A stretch of 64,000 nt of DNA, taken from Calliopsis andreniformis. Taxonomy: Eukaryota > Arthropoda > Insecta > Hymenoptera > Andrenidae. The translations under genes and the position numbers were made by a program. Positions within the stretch are counted from its first letter, which is position 1. Each line of letters begins with the position of its first letter. The stretch is taken from contig NW_027480494.1 of NCBI RefSeq assembly GCF_051401765.1, positions 248,001 to 312,000 of the forward strand. The letters run 5' to 3'. Shown here piece by piece: positions 25,901 to 39,200 of this stretch. Below the pieces are notes generated by a model. It made no database searches, was not told where the DNA came from, and saw only the letters and a list, made by a program, of their open reading frames with translations.

Positions 25901-28686
25901 CATAGCCATAGACAAAGCAGCCATAGCCATAGCCACAGCCATAGCAGCCATAGCCATAACCATAGCAGCCATAGCCATAGCCATAGCAGACATAACCACA
26001 GCCACAGCAGCCATAGCCATAGCCATAGCAGCCATAGCCATAGGCGTAGCAGCCAGAGCCAGAGCCACAGCAGCCGTAGACATAGCCATAGCCTTAGGGG
26101 CCATAGACATAACCATAGCCATAGCAGCCATAGAAATAGCCATAGCCGCCATAGCCATGGCCATAGTATCCAAAACCATAGCCATAGCAGCCATAGCCAA
26201 AGACATAGCCATAGCAGCCATATCCATAGCCATAGCCATAGCCATAGCAGCCATAGCCATAGCCATAGCAGACATAGCCATAGCCATAGCCATAGCAGCC
26301 GTATCCATAGCCATAGTAGCCATAGCCATAGCCATAGCAGCCATACCAATGGCCATAGTAGCCAAAGCCGTAGCCATAGCAGCCATAGCCATAGCCATAT
26401 CCATAGCGGCCATAGCCATAGCCATAGCAGTCATAGCCATAGCCATAGCCATAGCAGCCATAGCCATAGCCATAGCCATAGCCATAGCAGCCATAGCCAT
26501 AGCCATAGCAGCCATAGCCATAGACATAGCCATAGCCGCCAAAACCATAGCCATAGCAGTCATAGCCATAGCCATAGCCATAGCAGCCATAGCCATAGCC
26601 ATAGCCATAGCCATAGCAGCCATAGCCATTGCCATAGCAGCCATAGCCATAGCCATAGCAGACATAGCCACAGCCATAGCAGCCATAGCCATAGCCATAG
26701 CTGCCATAGGCATAGCCATACCCATAGCAGCCATAGACATAGCCATAGCAGTCATAGCCACAGCCATAGCCATAGCAGCCATAGCCATAGCCATAGCAGC
26801 CATAGCCATAGCCATAGCAGCCATAGCAATAGCCATAGCAGCCATAACCACAGCCATAGCAGCCATAGACATAGCCATAGCAGCTATAGCCATAGCCATA
26901 GCCATAGCAGACATAGCCATAGCCATAGCAGCCACAGCCATAGCCATACCCATAGCAGCCATAGCCATAGCCATAGCCATACCCATAGCAGCCATAGCCA
27001 TAGCCATAGCAGACATAACCACAGCCATAGCAGCCATAGCCATAGCCATAGCAGCCATAGCCATCGCCATAGCCTTAGCAGCAATAGCCATAGTCATAGC
27101 CATAGCCATAGCAGCTATAGCCATAGCCATAGCCATAGCAGCCACAGCCGTAGCCATAGCAGCCATAGCCATAGCCATAGCAGCCATAGTAGACATAGCC
27201 ATAGCCATAGCAGCCATAGCCATAGCCATAGCAGCCATAGCCATAGTTATAGCAGCCAGAGCCAGAGCCACAGCAGCCGTAGACATAGCCATAGCCTTAG
27301 CAGCCATAGCCATAACCATAGCTATACCAGCCATAGCCATAGCAGCCATAGATATATCCATAGCAGCCAGAGCCAGAGCCACAGCAGCCGTAGACATAGC
27401 CATAGCTGCCATAGTCATAACCATAGCCATTGCAGCCATAGCCAAAGCCATAGCAGCCATAGCCATAGCAGCCGCAGCCATAGCCATAGCCATAGCAGCC
27501 ATTGCCATAGCCATAGCAGCCATAACCACAGCCATAGCGGCCATAGCCATAGCCATAGCAGCCAGAGCCATAGCAGCCAGAGCCAGAGCCACAGCAGCCG
27601 TAGACATAGCCATAGCCTTAGCAGCCATAGACATAATCATAGCCATAGCAGCCATAGCCATAGCCACAGCAGCCACAGCCATGGCCATAGTAGCCAAAGC
27701 CATAGCCATGGCCATAGTAGCCAAAGACATAGCCATTGCAGCCATAGCCATAGACATAACCATAGCCGCCAAAACCATAGCCGTAGCCATAGCCATAGCA
27801 GCCATAGCCATAGCCATAGACATAGCCACAGCAGCCAGAGGCAGAGCCACAGCAGCCGTAGACATAGCCATAGCCTTAGCAGCCGTAGACATAACCATAG
27901 CCATAGCAGCCATAGCCATAGCCATAGCAGCCATAGCCATAGCCATAGCAGCCATAGCCACAGTCATAGCAGCCATAGCCATAGCCATAGCCATAGCAGC
28001 CATAGATATAGCCATAGCAGCCATAGCCATAACCATACCCATAGCAGCCATAGCCATAGCCATAGCCATAGCAGCCATAGCCATATCCATAGCAGCCATA
28101 GCCATAGCCATAGCAGCCATAACCACAGCCACAGCAGCCATAGCCATAGCCATAGCAGCCATAGACATAGCCACAGCAGCCAGAGGCAGAGCCACAGCAG
28201 CCGTAGACATAGCCATAGCCTTAGCAGCCGTAGACATAACCATAGCCATAGCAGCCATAGCCATAGCCATAGCAGCCATATCCATGGACATAGTAGCCAA
28301 AGCCATAGCCATAGCAGCCATAGCCATAGACATAGCCATAGCAGCCATAGCCGTAGCCATAGCCATAGCCATAGCAGTCATAGCCATAGCCATAGCTGCC
28401 ATAGTCATAACCATAGCCATAGAAGCCATAGCCATAGCCATAGCAGCCTTAGCCGTAGCAGCCGCAGCCATAGCCACAGCCATAGCAGCCATAGCCATAA
28501 CCATAGCAGCCATAGCCATAGCAGACATAACCACAGCCATAGCAGCCATAGCCACAGCCATAGCAGCCATAGCCATAGCCATAGCAGCCAGAGGCAGAGC
28601 CACAGCAGCCGTAGACATAGCCATAGCCTTAGGAGCCATAGACATAACCATAGCCATAGCAGCCATAGCCATAGCCATGGCCGCCA
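22915..28686. repeat. Near-perfect tandem duplication, period 2,886 bp
   Basis: Unit 1 is 22,915-25,800 and unit 2 is 25,801-28,686. Offset 2,886 is seen at GCAGAAATAG (22,935/25,821), a run of shared words near 23,008/25,894 and 23,998/26,884, and CCATGGACAT (25,396/28,282). The junction at 25,800/25,801 joins a GGCCGCCA word directly to the start of unit 1, sharing only five bases with the sequence before 22,915. I noticed only a few substitutions across the unit, for example GCCGTAGC near 24,037 versus GCCATAGC near 26,923, and CCAAAGACAT near 27,721. This is one of the youngest duplications in the window. Confidence 0.9.
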
Positions 28687-31648
28687 CAGCCATGGCCATA
28701 GTATCCAAAACCATAGCCTTAGCAGCCATAGCCAAAGACATAGCCATAGCAGCCATAGCCATAGCCATAGCCATAGCCATAGCAGCCATAGCCATAGCCA
28801 TAGCAGACATAGCCATAGCCATAGCCATAGCAGCCGTATCCATAGCCATAGTAGCCATAGCAATAGCCATAGCACCCATAGTCGCCATAGCCATAACCAT
28901 AGCAGCCATAGCCATAGCCATAGCAGACATAGCCATAGCCATAGCCATAGCAGCCGTATCCATAGACATAGTAGCCATAGCCATAGCCATAGCAGCCATA
29001 GCCGCCATAGCTATAGACATAGCAGCCATAGTAGACACAGCCATAGCCATAGCAGCCATAGCCATAGTCATATCAGGCATAGCCGCAGCCATAGCAGCCA
29101 TAGCCATAGCCATAGCAGCCATAACCACAGCCATAGCAGCCATAGCCATAGCCATAGCAGCCATAGCCATAGCCATAGCAGCCATAGCCATAGGCGTAGC
29201 AGCCATAGCAGCCATAGCGATAGCCATAGCAGCCATAGGCATACTCATGGCAGCCGGAGCCAGAGCCACAGCAGCCGTAGGCATAGCCATAGCCTTAGCA
29301 GCCATAGCCATAACCATACCCATAGCAGCCATAGCCATAGCCATAGCAGCCATTGCAATGGTCATAGTAGCCAAAGCCGTAGCCATAGCAGCCATAGGCA
29401 TAGCCATATCCATAGCAGCCATAGCCATAGCCATAGCAGTCATAGTCATAGCCATAGAAATTGCAGCCATAGCCATAGCCATAGCCATAGCAGCCATAGC
29501 CATAACCAAAGCAGCCATAGCCACAGCCATAGCACCCATAGCCATAGCCATAGCAGCCATAGCCATAGCCATAGCAGCCAGAGCCAGAGCCACAGCAGCC
29601 GTAGACATAGCCATAGCCATAGCAGCCATAGCCATAACCAAAGCAGCCATAGCCACAGCCATAGCACCCATAGCCATAGCCATAGCAGCCATAGCCATAG
29701 CCATAGCAGCCATAGCCATACCCACAGCAGCCATAGCCATAGCCATAGCAGTCATAGCCATAGCCATAGCCATAGCAGCCATACCAATGGCCGTAGTAGC
29801 CAAAGCCGTAGCCATAGCAGCCATAGCCATAGCCATATCCATAGCGGCCATAGCCATAGCCATAGCAGTCATAGCCATAGCCATAGCCACAGCAGCCATG
29901 GCCATAGCCATAGCCATAGCAGCCATAGCCATAGCCATAGCAGCCATAGCCATAGCCATAGTAGACATAGCCACAGCCATAGCAGTCATAGCCATAGCCA
30001 TAGCTGCCATAGGGATAGCCATACCCATAGCAGCCATAGACATAGCCATAGCAGTCATAGCCATAGCCATAGCCATAGCAGCCATAGCCATAGCCATAGC
30101 CATAGCAGCCATAGCCATAGCCATAGCAGCCATAGCAATAGCCATAGCAGCCATAACCACAGCCATAGCAGCCCTAGCCATAGCCATAGCAGCCATAGCC
30201 ATAGCCATAGCAGTTATAGCCATAGACATAGCCATAGCAGCCATAGCCATAGCCATAGCCATAGCAGACATAGCCATAGCCATAGCCAAACCCATAGCAG
30301 CCATAGCCATAGCCATAGCAGTCATGGCCATAGCCATAGACAAAGCAGCCATAGCCATAGCCACAGAATTAGCAGCCATAGCCATAACCATAGCAGCCAT
30401 AGCCATAGCCATAGCAGACATAACCACAGCCACAGCAGCCATAGCCATAGCCGTAGCAGCCATAGCCATAGCCATAGCAGCCAGAGCCAGAGCCACAGCA
30501 GCCGTAGACATAGCCATAGCCTTAGGGGCCTTAGACATAACCATAGCCAGAGCAGCCATAGAAATAGCCATAGCCGCCACAGCCATGGCCATTGTATCCA
30601 AAACCATAGCCATAGCAGCCATAGCCAAAGACATAGCCATAGCAGCCATAGCCATAGCCATAGCCATAGCCATAGCAGCCATAGCCATAGCCATAGCAGA
30701 CATAGCCATAGCCATAGCCATAGCAGCCGTATCCATAGCCATAGTAGCCATAGCCATAGCCATAGCAGCCATAGTCGCCATAGCCATAACCATAGCAGCC
30801 ATAGCCATAGCCATAGCAGACATAGCCATAGCCATAGCCATAGCAGCCGTATCCATAGCCATAGTAGCCATAGCCATAGCCATAGCAGCCATAGCCGCCA
30901 TAGCCATAGCCATAGCAGCCATAGCCATAGCCATTGCAGCCATAGCCATAGCCATAGCAGCCGTAGGCAGAGCCATAGCAGCCATAGCTATATCCATAGT
31001 AGACACACACATAGCCACAGACATAGCAGCCATAGTCACAGCCATTGCAGCCATAGCCACAGCCGTAGCAGCCGTAGCCATAGCCATAGCAGCCATAACC
31101 ATAGCCATAGCAGCCATAGCGATAGCCATAGCAGCCGTAGGCAGAGCCATAGCAGCCATAGCTATATCCATAGTAGACACACACATAGCCACAGGCATAG
31201 CAGCCATAATCATAGCCATAGCCATAGCAGCCAATGCCATAGCCATAGCCATAGCAGCTGTAGCCACTGCCAAAGCGGCCATAGCCATAGCCACAGCAGC
31301 CTTAGCCATAGCCATAGCCACAGCAGCCATAGCCATAGCAGCCGCAGCCATATCCACAGCCATAGCAGCCATAGCCATAACCATAGCAGCCATAGCCATA
31401 GCAGACATAACCACAGCCATAGCAGCCATAGCCACAGCCATAGCAGCCATAGCCATAGCCATAGCAGCCAGAGGCAGAGCCACAGCAGCCGTAGACATAG
31501 CCATAGCCTTAGGAGCCATAGACATAACCATAGCCATAGCAGCCATAGCCATAGCCATAGCCGTCACAGCCATGGCCATAGTATCCAAAACCATAGCCAT
31601 AGCAGCCATAGCCAAAGACATAGCCATAGCAGCCATAGCCATAGCCAT
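28262..31648. repeat. Higher-order segment X, copy 3 (fullest copy)
   Basis: CCATGGACAT (28,282), TCAGGCATAG (29,073), ACCAAAGC (29,637) and AACCATAGCCAGAG (30,539) all sit 28,261 bp from their partners in copy 1. After about 30,580 the offset rises to 28,483, so this copy has 222 bp that copy 1 lacks. It contains two TAGACACACACATAG words at 31,000 and 31,174, matching 2,517 and 2,691. Its left end overlaps the end of the 2,886-bp pair and its right part is included in the 6,890-bp duplication. Confidence 0.85.
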
Positions 31649-34600
31649 AGCAGCCAGAGCCAGAGCCACAGCAGCCGTAGACATAGCCGTAGCCATAGCA
31701 GCCATAGCCATAACCAAAGCAGCCTTAGCCACAGCCATAGCACCCATAGCCATAGCCATAGCAGCCATAGCCATAGCCATAGCAGCCATAGCCATACCCA
31801 CAGCAGCCATAGCCATAGCCATAGCAGTCATAGCCATAGCCATAGCCATAGCAGCCATACCAATGGCCATAGTAGCCAAAGCCGTAGCCATAGCAGCCAT
31901 AGCCATAGCCATATCCATAGCGGCCATAGCCATAGCCACAGCAGTCATAGCCATAGCCATAGCCATAGCAGCCATGGCCATAGCCATAGCCATAGCAGCC
32001 ATAGCCATAGCCATAGCAGCCATAGCCATAGCCATAGCAGACATAGCCACAGCCATAGCAGCCATAGCCATAGCCATAGCTGCCATAGGCATAGCCATAC
32101 CCATAGCAGCCATAGCCATAGCCATAGCAGACATAACCACAGCCACAGCAGCCATAGCCATAGCCATAGCAGCCATAGCCATAGCCATAGCAGCCAGAGC
32201 CAGAGCCACAGCAGCCGTAGACATAGCCATAGCCTTAGGGGCCATAGACATAACCATAGCCATAGCAGCCATAGAAATAGCCATAGCCGCCACAGCCATG
32301 GCCATTGTATCCAAAACCATAGCCATAGCAGCCATAGCCAAAGACATAGCCATAGCAGCGATGGCCATAGCCATAGCCATAGCAGCCATAGCCATAGCCA
32401 TAGCAGCCATAGCCATAGCCATAGCAGCCATAGCCATAGCCATAGCAGCCATAGCCATAGACATAGCCATAGCCGCCAAAACCATAGCCATAGCAGTCAT
32501 AGCCATAGCCATAGCCATAGCAGCCATAGCCATAGCCATAGCCATAGCCATAGCAGCCATAGCCATTGCCATAGCAGCCATAGCCATAGCCATAGCAGAC
32601 ATAGCCACAGCCATAGCAGCCATAGCCATAGCCATAGCTGCCATAGGCATAGCCATACCCATAGCAGCCATAGACATAGCCATAGCAGTCATAGCCACAG
32701 CCATAGCCATAGCAGCCATAGCCATAGCCATAGCAGCCATAGCCATAGCCATAGCAGCCATAGCAATAGCCATAGCAGCCATAACCACAGCCATAGCAGC
32801 CATAGACATAGCCATAGCAGCTATAGCCATAGCCATAGCCATAGCAGACATAGCCATAGCCATAGCAGCCACAGCCATAGCCATACCCATAGCAGCCATA
32901 GCCATAGCCATAGCCATACCCATAGCAGCCATAGCCATAGCCATAGCAGACATAACCACAGCCATAGCAGCCATAGCCATAGCCATAGCAGCCATAGCCA
33001 TCGCCATAGCCTTAGCAGCAATAGCCATAGTCATAGCCATAGCCATAGCAGCTATAGCCATAGCCATAGCCATAGCAGCCACAGCCGTAGCCATAGCAGC
33101 CATAGCCATAGCCATAGCAGCCATAGTAGACATAGCCATAGCCATAGCAGCCATAGCCATAGCCATAGCAGCCATAGCCATAGTTATAGCAGCCAGAGCC
33201 AGAGCCACAGCAGCCGTAGACATAGCCATAGCCTTAGCAGCCATAGCCATAACCATAGCTATACCAGCCATAGCCATAGCAGCCATAGATATATCCATAG
33301 CAGCCAGAGCCAGAGCCACAGCAGCCGTAGACATAGCCATAGCTGCCATAGTCATAACCATAGCCATTGCAGCCATAGCCAAAGCCATAGCAGCCATAGC
33401 CATAGCAGCCGCAGCCATAGCCATAGCCATAGCCATAGCCATAGCAGCCATTGCCATAGCCATAGCAGCCATAACCACAGCCATAGCGGCCATAGCCATA
33501 GCCATAGCAGCCAGAGCCATAGCAGCCAGAGCCAGAGCCACAGCAGCCGTAGACATAGCCATAGCCTTAGCAGCCATAGACATAATCATAGCCATAGCAG
33601 CCATAGCCATAGCCACAGCAGCCACAGCCATGGCCATAGTAGCCAAAGCCATAGCCATGGCCATAGTAGCCAAAGCCATAGCCATTGCAGCCATAGCCAT
33701 AGACATAACCATAGCCGCCAAAACCATAGCCGTAGCCATAGCCATAGCAGCCATAGCCATAGCCATAGACATAGCCACAGCAGCCAGAGGCAGAGCCACA
33801 GCAGCCGTAGACATAGCCATAGCCTTAGCAGCCGTAGACATAACCATAGCCATAGCAGCCATAGCCATAGCCATAGCAGCCATAGCCATAGCCATAGCAG
33901 CCATAGCCACAGTCATAGCAGCCATAGCCATAGCCATAGCAGCCAGAGCCAGAGCCACAGCAGCCGTAGACGTAGCCATAGCCTTGGCAGCCATAGACAT
34001 AACCATGGCCATAGCCGCCATAGCCATAGCCATAGCAGCCATAGCCATAGCCATAGCAGCCGTAGCGATAGCCATAGCAGCCATAGGCATACCCATAGCA
34101 GCCGGAGCCAGAACCACTGCAGCCGTAGACATAGCCATAGCCTTAGCAGCCATAGCCATAGCCATAGCCATAGCAGCCATAGCCATAGCCATAGCAGCCA
34201 TACCAATGGCCATAGTAGCCAAAGCCGTAGCCATAGCAGCCATAGCCATAGCCATATCCATAGCGGCCATAGCCATAGCCATAGCAGTCATAGCCATAGC
34301 CATAGCCATAGCAGCCATGGCCATAGCCATAGCCATAGCAGCCATAGCCATAGCCATAGCAGCCATAGCCATAGCCATAGCAGACATAGCCACAGCCATA
34401 GCAGCCATAGCCATAGCCATAGCTGCCATAGGCATAGCCATACCCATAGCAGCCATTGACATAGCCATAGCAGTCATAGCCATAGCCATAGCCATAACAG
34501 CCATAGCCATAGCCATAGCCATAGCAGCCATAGCCATAGCCATAGCAGCCATAGCAATAGCCATAGCAGCCATAACCACAGCCATAGCAGCCATAGCCAT

Positions 34601-35489
34601 AGCCATAGCAGCCATAGTCATAGCCACAGCCACAGCAGCCATAGCCATAACCGTAGCAGCCATAGCCATAGCCATAGCAGACATAACCACAGCCACAGCA
34701 GCTATAGCCATAGCCATAGCAGCCATAGCCGTAACCATAGCTATAGTAGCCATAGCCATAGCAGCCATAGCCATATCCATAGCAGCCAGAGCCAGAGCCA
34801 CAGCAGCCGTAGACATAGCCATAGCAGCCATAGCCATAGCCATAGCAGCCATAGCCATAGCCATAGCTGACATAGTCATAACCATAGCCATAGCAGCCAT
34901 AGCCATAGCCATAGCAGCCATAGTCGTAGCCATAGCAGCCATAGCCATAGCCATTGCAGCCATAGCCATAGCCATAGCAGCCATAGCGATAGCCGTAGCA
35001 GCCGTAGGCATAGCCATAGCAGCCATAGCTATATCCATAGCAGACACACACATAGGCACAGCCATAGCAGCCATAATCATAGCCATAGCCATAGCAGCCA
35101 TAGCCATGGCCATAGTAGCCAAAGCCATAGCCATAGCAGCCATATCCGTAGACATAGCCATAGCAGCCATAGCCATAGCCACAGCCATAGCCATTGCCAT
35201 AGCAGCCATAGCCATAGCCATAGCAGCCATAGCCATAGGCATAGCAGCCATAGCCATAGCCATAACAGCCATAGCCATAGCCATAGCAGTCATAGCTATA
35301 GCCATAGCCATAGCAGCCATAGCCATAGCCATAGCCATAGCAGCCACAGCCATAGCCATAGCAGCCATAGCCATAGCCATACCCATAGCAGCCATAGACA
35401 TAGCCATAGCCGTCATAGCCATAGCCACAGCCATAGCAGCCATAGCCATAGCCATAGCCATAGCAGCCATAGCCATAGCCATAGCAGCC
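31649..35489. repeat. Interior of the 6,890-bp unit: source of the blocks later lost in unit 2
   Basis: Includes blocks also seen in the 2,886-bp pair (the word run at 32,821-33,021 matches 26,884-27,084 at offset 5,937, a multiple of three), the paired CCATGGCC words near 33,629 and 33,656, and a CATTGAC substitution at 34,456 that closes the His-Ser frame. No gene or non-satellite sequence is present. Confidence 0.65.
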
Positions 35490-35500
35490 ATAGCATTGCC
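35490..35500. other. Single-base deletion that restores the original register
   Basis: The array reads CATAGCATTGCCATAGC here, whereas related blocks read CATAGCAATAGCCATAGC, one base longer. All long frames on both strands break at this point: the + strand Ile-Ala frame ends at 35,504 and the - strand Ala-Met frames meet at 35,413-35,491. After it the register of the array is the same as before 6,591. The second 6,890-bp unit does not carry the change at the corresponding place near 41,480-41,510. Confidence 0.85.
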
Positions 35501-36299
35501 ATAGCAGCCATAACCACAGCCATAGCAGCCATAGCCATAGCCATAGCAGCCATAGCCATAGCCATAGCAGCCAGAGCCAGAGCCACAGCAGCCGTAGACA
35601 TAGCCATAGCCTTGGCAGCCATAGCCATAGCCATAGCCATAGCAGCCATAGCCATAGCCATAGCAGCCATAGCAATAGCCATAGCAGCCATAACCACAGC
35701 CATAGCAGCCATAGCCATAGCCATAGCAGCCATAGCCATAGCCATAGCAGTTATAGCCATAGACACAGCAGCCATAGGCATACCCATAGCAGCCGGAGCC
35801 AGAGCCACAGCAGCCGTAGACATAGCCATAGCCTTAGCAGCCATAGCCATAGCCATAGCCATAGCAGCCATAGCCATAGCCATAGCAGCCATACCAATGG
35901 CCATAGTAGCCAAAGCCGTAGCCATAGCAGCCATAGCCATAGCCATATCCATAGCGGCCATAGCCATAGCCATAGCAGTCATAGCCATAGCCATAGCCAT
36001 AGCAGCCATGGCCATAGCCATAGCCATAGCAGCCATAGCCATAGCCATAGCAGCCATAGCCATAGCCATAGCAGACATAGCCACAGCCATAGCAGCCATA
36101 GCCATAGGCATAGCTGCCATAGGGATAGCCATACCCATAGCAGCCATAGACATAGCCATAGCAGTCATAGCCATAGCCATAGCCATAGCAGCCATAGCCA
36201 TAGCCATAGCCATAGCAGCCATAGCCATAGCCATAGCAGCCATACCAATGGCCATAGTAGCCAAAGCCGTAGCCATAGCAGCCATAGCCATAGCCATAT

Positions 36300-39200
36300 C
36301 CATAGCGGCCATAGCCATAGCCATAGCAGTCATAGTCATAGCCATAGAAATTGCAGCCATAGCCATAGCCATAGCCATAGCAGCCATAGCCATAACCAAA
36401 GCAGCCATAGCCACAGCCATAGCACCCATAGCCATAGCCATAGCAGCCATAGCCATAGCCATAGCAGCCAGAGCCAGAGCCACAGCAGCCGTAGACATAG
36501 CCATAGCCATAGCAGCCATAGCCATAACCAAAGCAGCCATAGCCACAGCCATAGCACCCATAGCCATAGCCATAGCAGCCATAGCCATAGCCATAGCAGC
36601 CATAGCCATACCCACAGCAGCCATAGCCATAGCCATAGCAGTCATAGCCATAGCCATAGCCATAGCAGCCATACCAATGGCCGTAGTAGCCAAAGCCGTA
36701 GCCATAGCAGCCATAGCCATAGCCATATCCATAGCGGCCATAGCCATAGCCATAGCAGTCATAGCCATAGCCATAGCCACAGCAGCCATGGCCATAGCCA
36801 TAGCCATAGCAGCCATAGCCACAGCCATAGCAGCCATAGCCATAGCCATAGTAGACATAGCCACAGCCATAGCAGTCATAGCCATAGCCATAGCTGCCAT
36901 AGGGATAGCCATACCCATAGCAGCCATAGACATAGCCATAGCAGTCATAGCCATAGCCATAGCCATAGCAGCCATAGCCATAGCCATAGCCATAGCAGCC
37001 ATAGCCATAGCCATAGCAGCCATAGCAATAGCCATAGCAGCCATAACCACAGCCATAGCAGCCCTAGCCATAGCCATAGCAGCCATAGCCATAGCCATAG
37101 CAGTTATAGCCATAGACATAGCCATAGCAGCCATAGCCATAGCCATAGCCATAGCAGACATAGCCATAGCCATAGCCAAACCCATAGCAGCCATAGCCAT
37201 AGCCATAGCAGTCATGGCCATAGCCATAGACAAAGCAGCCATAGCCATAGCCACAGAATTAGCAGCCATAGCCATAACCATAGCAGCCATAGCCATAGCC
37301 ATAGCAGACATAACCACAGCCACAGCAGCCATAGCCATAGCCGTAGCAGCCATAGCCATAGCCATAGCAGCCAGAGCCAGAGCCACAGCAGCCGTAGACA
37401 TAGCCATAGCCTTAGGGGCCTTAGACATAACCATAGCCAGAGCAGCCATAGAAATAGCCATAGCCGCCACAGCCATGGCCATTGTATCCAAAACCATAGC
37501 CATAGCAGCCATAGCCAAAGACATAGCCATAGCAGCCATAGCCATAGCCATAGCCATAGCCATAGCAGCCATAGCCATAGCCATAGCAGACATAGCCATA
37601 GCCATAGCCATAGCAGCCGTATCCATAGCCATAGTAGCCATAGCCATAGCCATAGCAGCCATAGTCGCCATAGCCATAACCATAGCAGCCATAGCCATAG
37701 CCATAGCAGACATAGCCATAGCCATAGCCATAGCAGCCGTATCCATAGCCATAGTAGCCATAGCCATAGCCATAGCAGCCATAGCCGCCATAGCCATAGC
37801 CATAGCAGCCATAGCCATAGCCATTGCAGCCATAGCCATAGCCATAGCAGCCGTAGGCAGAGCCATAGCAGCCATAGCTATATCCATAGTAGACACACAC
37901 ATAGCCACAGACATAGCAGCCATAGTCACAGCCATTGCAGCCATAGCCACAGCCGTAGCAGCCATAGCCATAGCCATAGCAGCCATAACCATAGCCATAG
38001 CAGCCATAGCGATAGCCATAGCAGCCGTAGGCAGAGCCATAGCAGCCATAGCTATATCCATAGTAGACACACACATAGCCACAGGCATAGCAGCCATAAT
38101 CATAGCCATAGCCATAGCAGCCAATGCCATAGCCATAGCCATAGCAGCTGTAGCCACTGCCAAAGCGGCCATAGCCATAGCCACAGCAGCCTTAGCCATA
38201 GCCATAGCCACAGCAGCCATAGCCATAGCAGCCGCAGCCATAGCCACAGCCATAGCAGCCATAGCCATAACCACAGCAGCCATAGCCATAGCAGACATAA
38301 CCACAGCCATAGCAGCCATAGCCACAGCCATAGCAGCCATAGCCATAGCCATAGCAGCCAGAGGCAGAGCCACAGCAGCCGTAGACATAGCCATAGCCTT
38401 AGGAGCCATAGACATAACCATAGCCATAGCAGCCATAGCCATAGCCATAGCCGTCACAGCCATGGCCATAGTATCCAAAACCATAGCCATAGCAGCCATA
38501 GCCAAAGACATAGCCATAGCAGCCATAGCCATAGCCATAGCAGCCAGAGCCAGAGCCACAGCAGCCGTAGACATAGCCGTAGCCATAGCAGCCATAGCCA
38601 TAACCAAAGCAGCCTTAGCCACAGCCATAGCACCCATAGCCATAGCCATAGCAGCCATAGCCATAGCCATAGCAGCCATAGCCATACCCACAGCAGCCAT
38701 AGCCATAGCCATAGCAGTCATAGCCATAGCCATAGCCATAGCAGCCATACCAATGGCCATAGTAGCCAAAGCCGTAGCCATAGCAGCCATAGCCATAGCC
38801 ATATCCATAGCGGCCATAGCCATAGCCATAGCAGTCATAGCCATAGCCATAGCCATAGCAGCCATGGCCATAGCCATAGCCATAGCAGCCATAGCCATAG
38901 CCATAGCAGCCATAGCCATAGCCATAGCAGACATAGCCACAGCCATAGCAGCCATAGCCATAGCCATAGCTGCCATAGGCATAGCCATACCCATAGCAGC
39001 CATAGCCATAGCCATAGCAGACATAACCACAGCCACAGCAGCCATAGCCATAGCCATAGCAGCCATAGCCATAGCCATAGCAGCCAGAGCCAGAGCCACA
39101 GCAGCCGTAGACATAGCCATAGCCTTAGGGGCCATAGACATAACCATAGCCATAGCAGCCATAGAAATAGCCATAGCCGCCACAGCCATGGCCATTGTAT

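Larger units (their letters stand above)
4352..34459 (+). other. 10,035-codon open frame, Ile-Ala then His-Ser, probably not a gene
   Basis: The frame starts as Ile-Ala and switches to His-Ser at about 6,591, where one extra base shifts register. It then runs as (CAT AGC) codons to a TGA at 34,457-34,459 created by CCATTGAC where other copies have CCATAGAC. The product would be about 90% His and Ser with no domain, no targeting signal and no non-repeat terminus. CAT and AGC both need two substitutions to become a stop, so the length does not indicate selection. The two - strand frames and the other + frame over the same bases are equally open. Confidence 0.8.
6560..35491 (-). other. 9,643-codon Ala-Met open frame, probably not a gene
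   Basis: On the - strand the array reads GCT ATG without a stop for about 28.9 kb. The frame is bounded on both sides by the two single-base register changes, near 35,495 and 6,591. After the left one it runs briefly into the Tyr-Gly frame and stops. GCT and ATG are both at least two substitutions from a stop. The peptide is an Ala/Met alternation with no recognisable domain. I treat it as a by-product of the repeat. It does show that no non-triplet indel is fixed across this stretch. Confidence 0.8.
22299..35504 (+). other. 4,401-codon Ile-Ala open frame, probably not a gene
   Basis: Resumes the same register as the frame that stops at 22,241 and runs to the single-base deletion near 35,495, after which it meets a stop. 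It spans the whole 2,886-bp tandem pair and most of the first 6,890-bp unit without a phase change. Composition is almost only Ile and Ala, with no domain. Confidence 0.75.
29410..36299. repeat. 6,890-bp tandem duplication, unit 1
   Basis: The word CATAGAAATTGCAGCC near 29,455 recurs near 36,345 (offset 6,890). The paired ACACACA words at 31,000/37,890 and 31,174/38,064 agree. The true triplet-register offset would be 6,891: the missing base is the deletion near 35,495, which lies inside this unit only. The left junction lies in a CCATAGTAGCC block shared by many copies, so its position is uncertain by about 50 bp. Confidence 0.85.

Noticed and set aside
4352..34459. A real 10,035-residue His-Ser protein
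   Set aside because: Equally long frames exist on both strands over the same bases, the codons cannot mutate to stops in one step, and there is no unique start, signal or C-terminal sequence.
6560..35491. A real Ala-Met protein of more than 9,600 residues on the - strand
   Set aside because: Its limits are the two single-base register changes rather than gene-like ends, and the composition has no known family.
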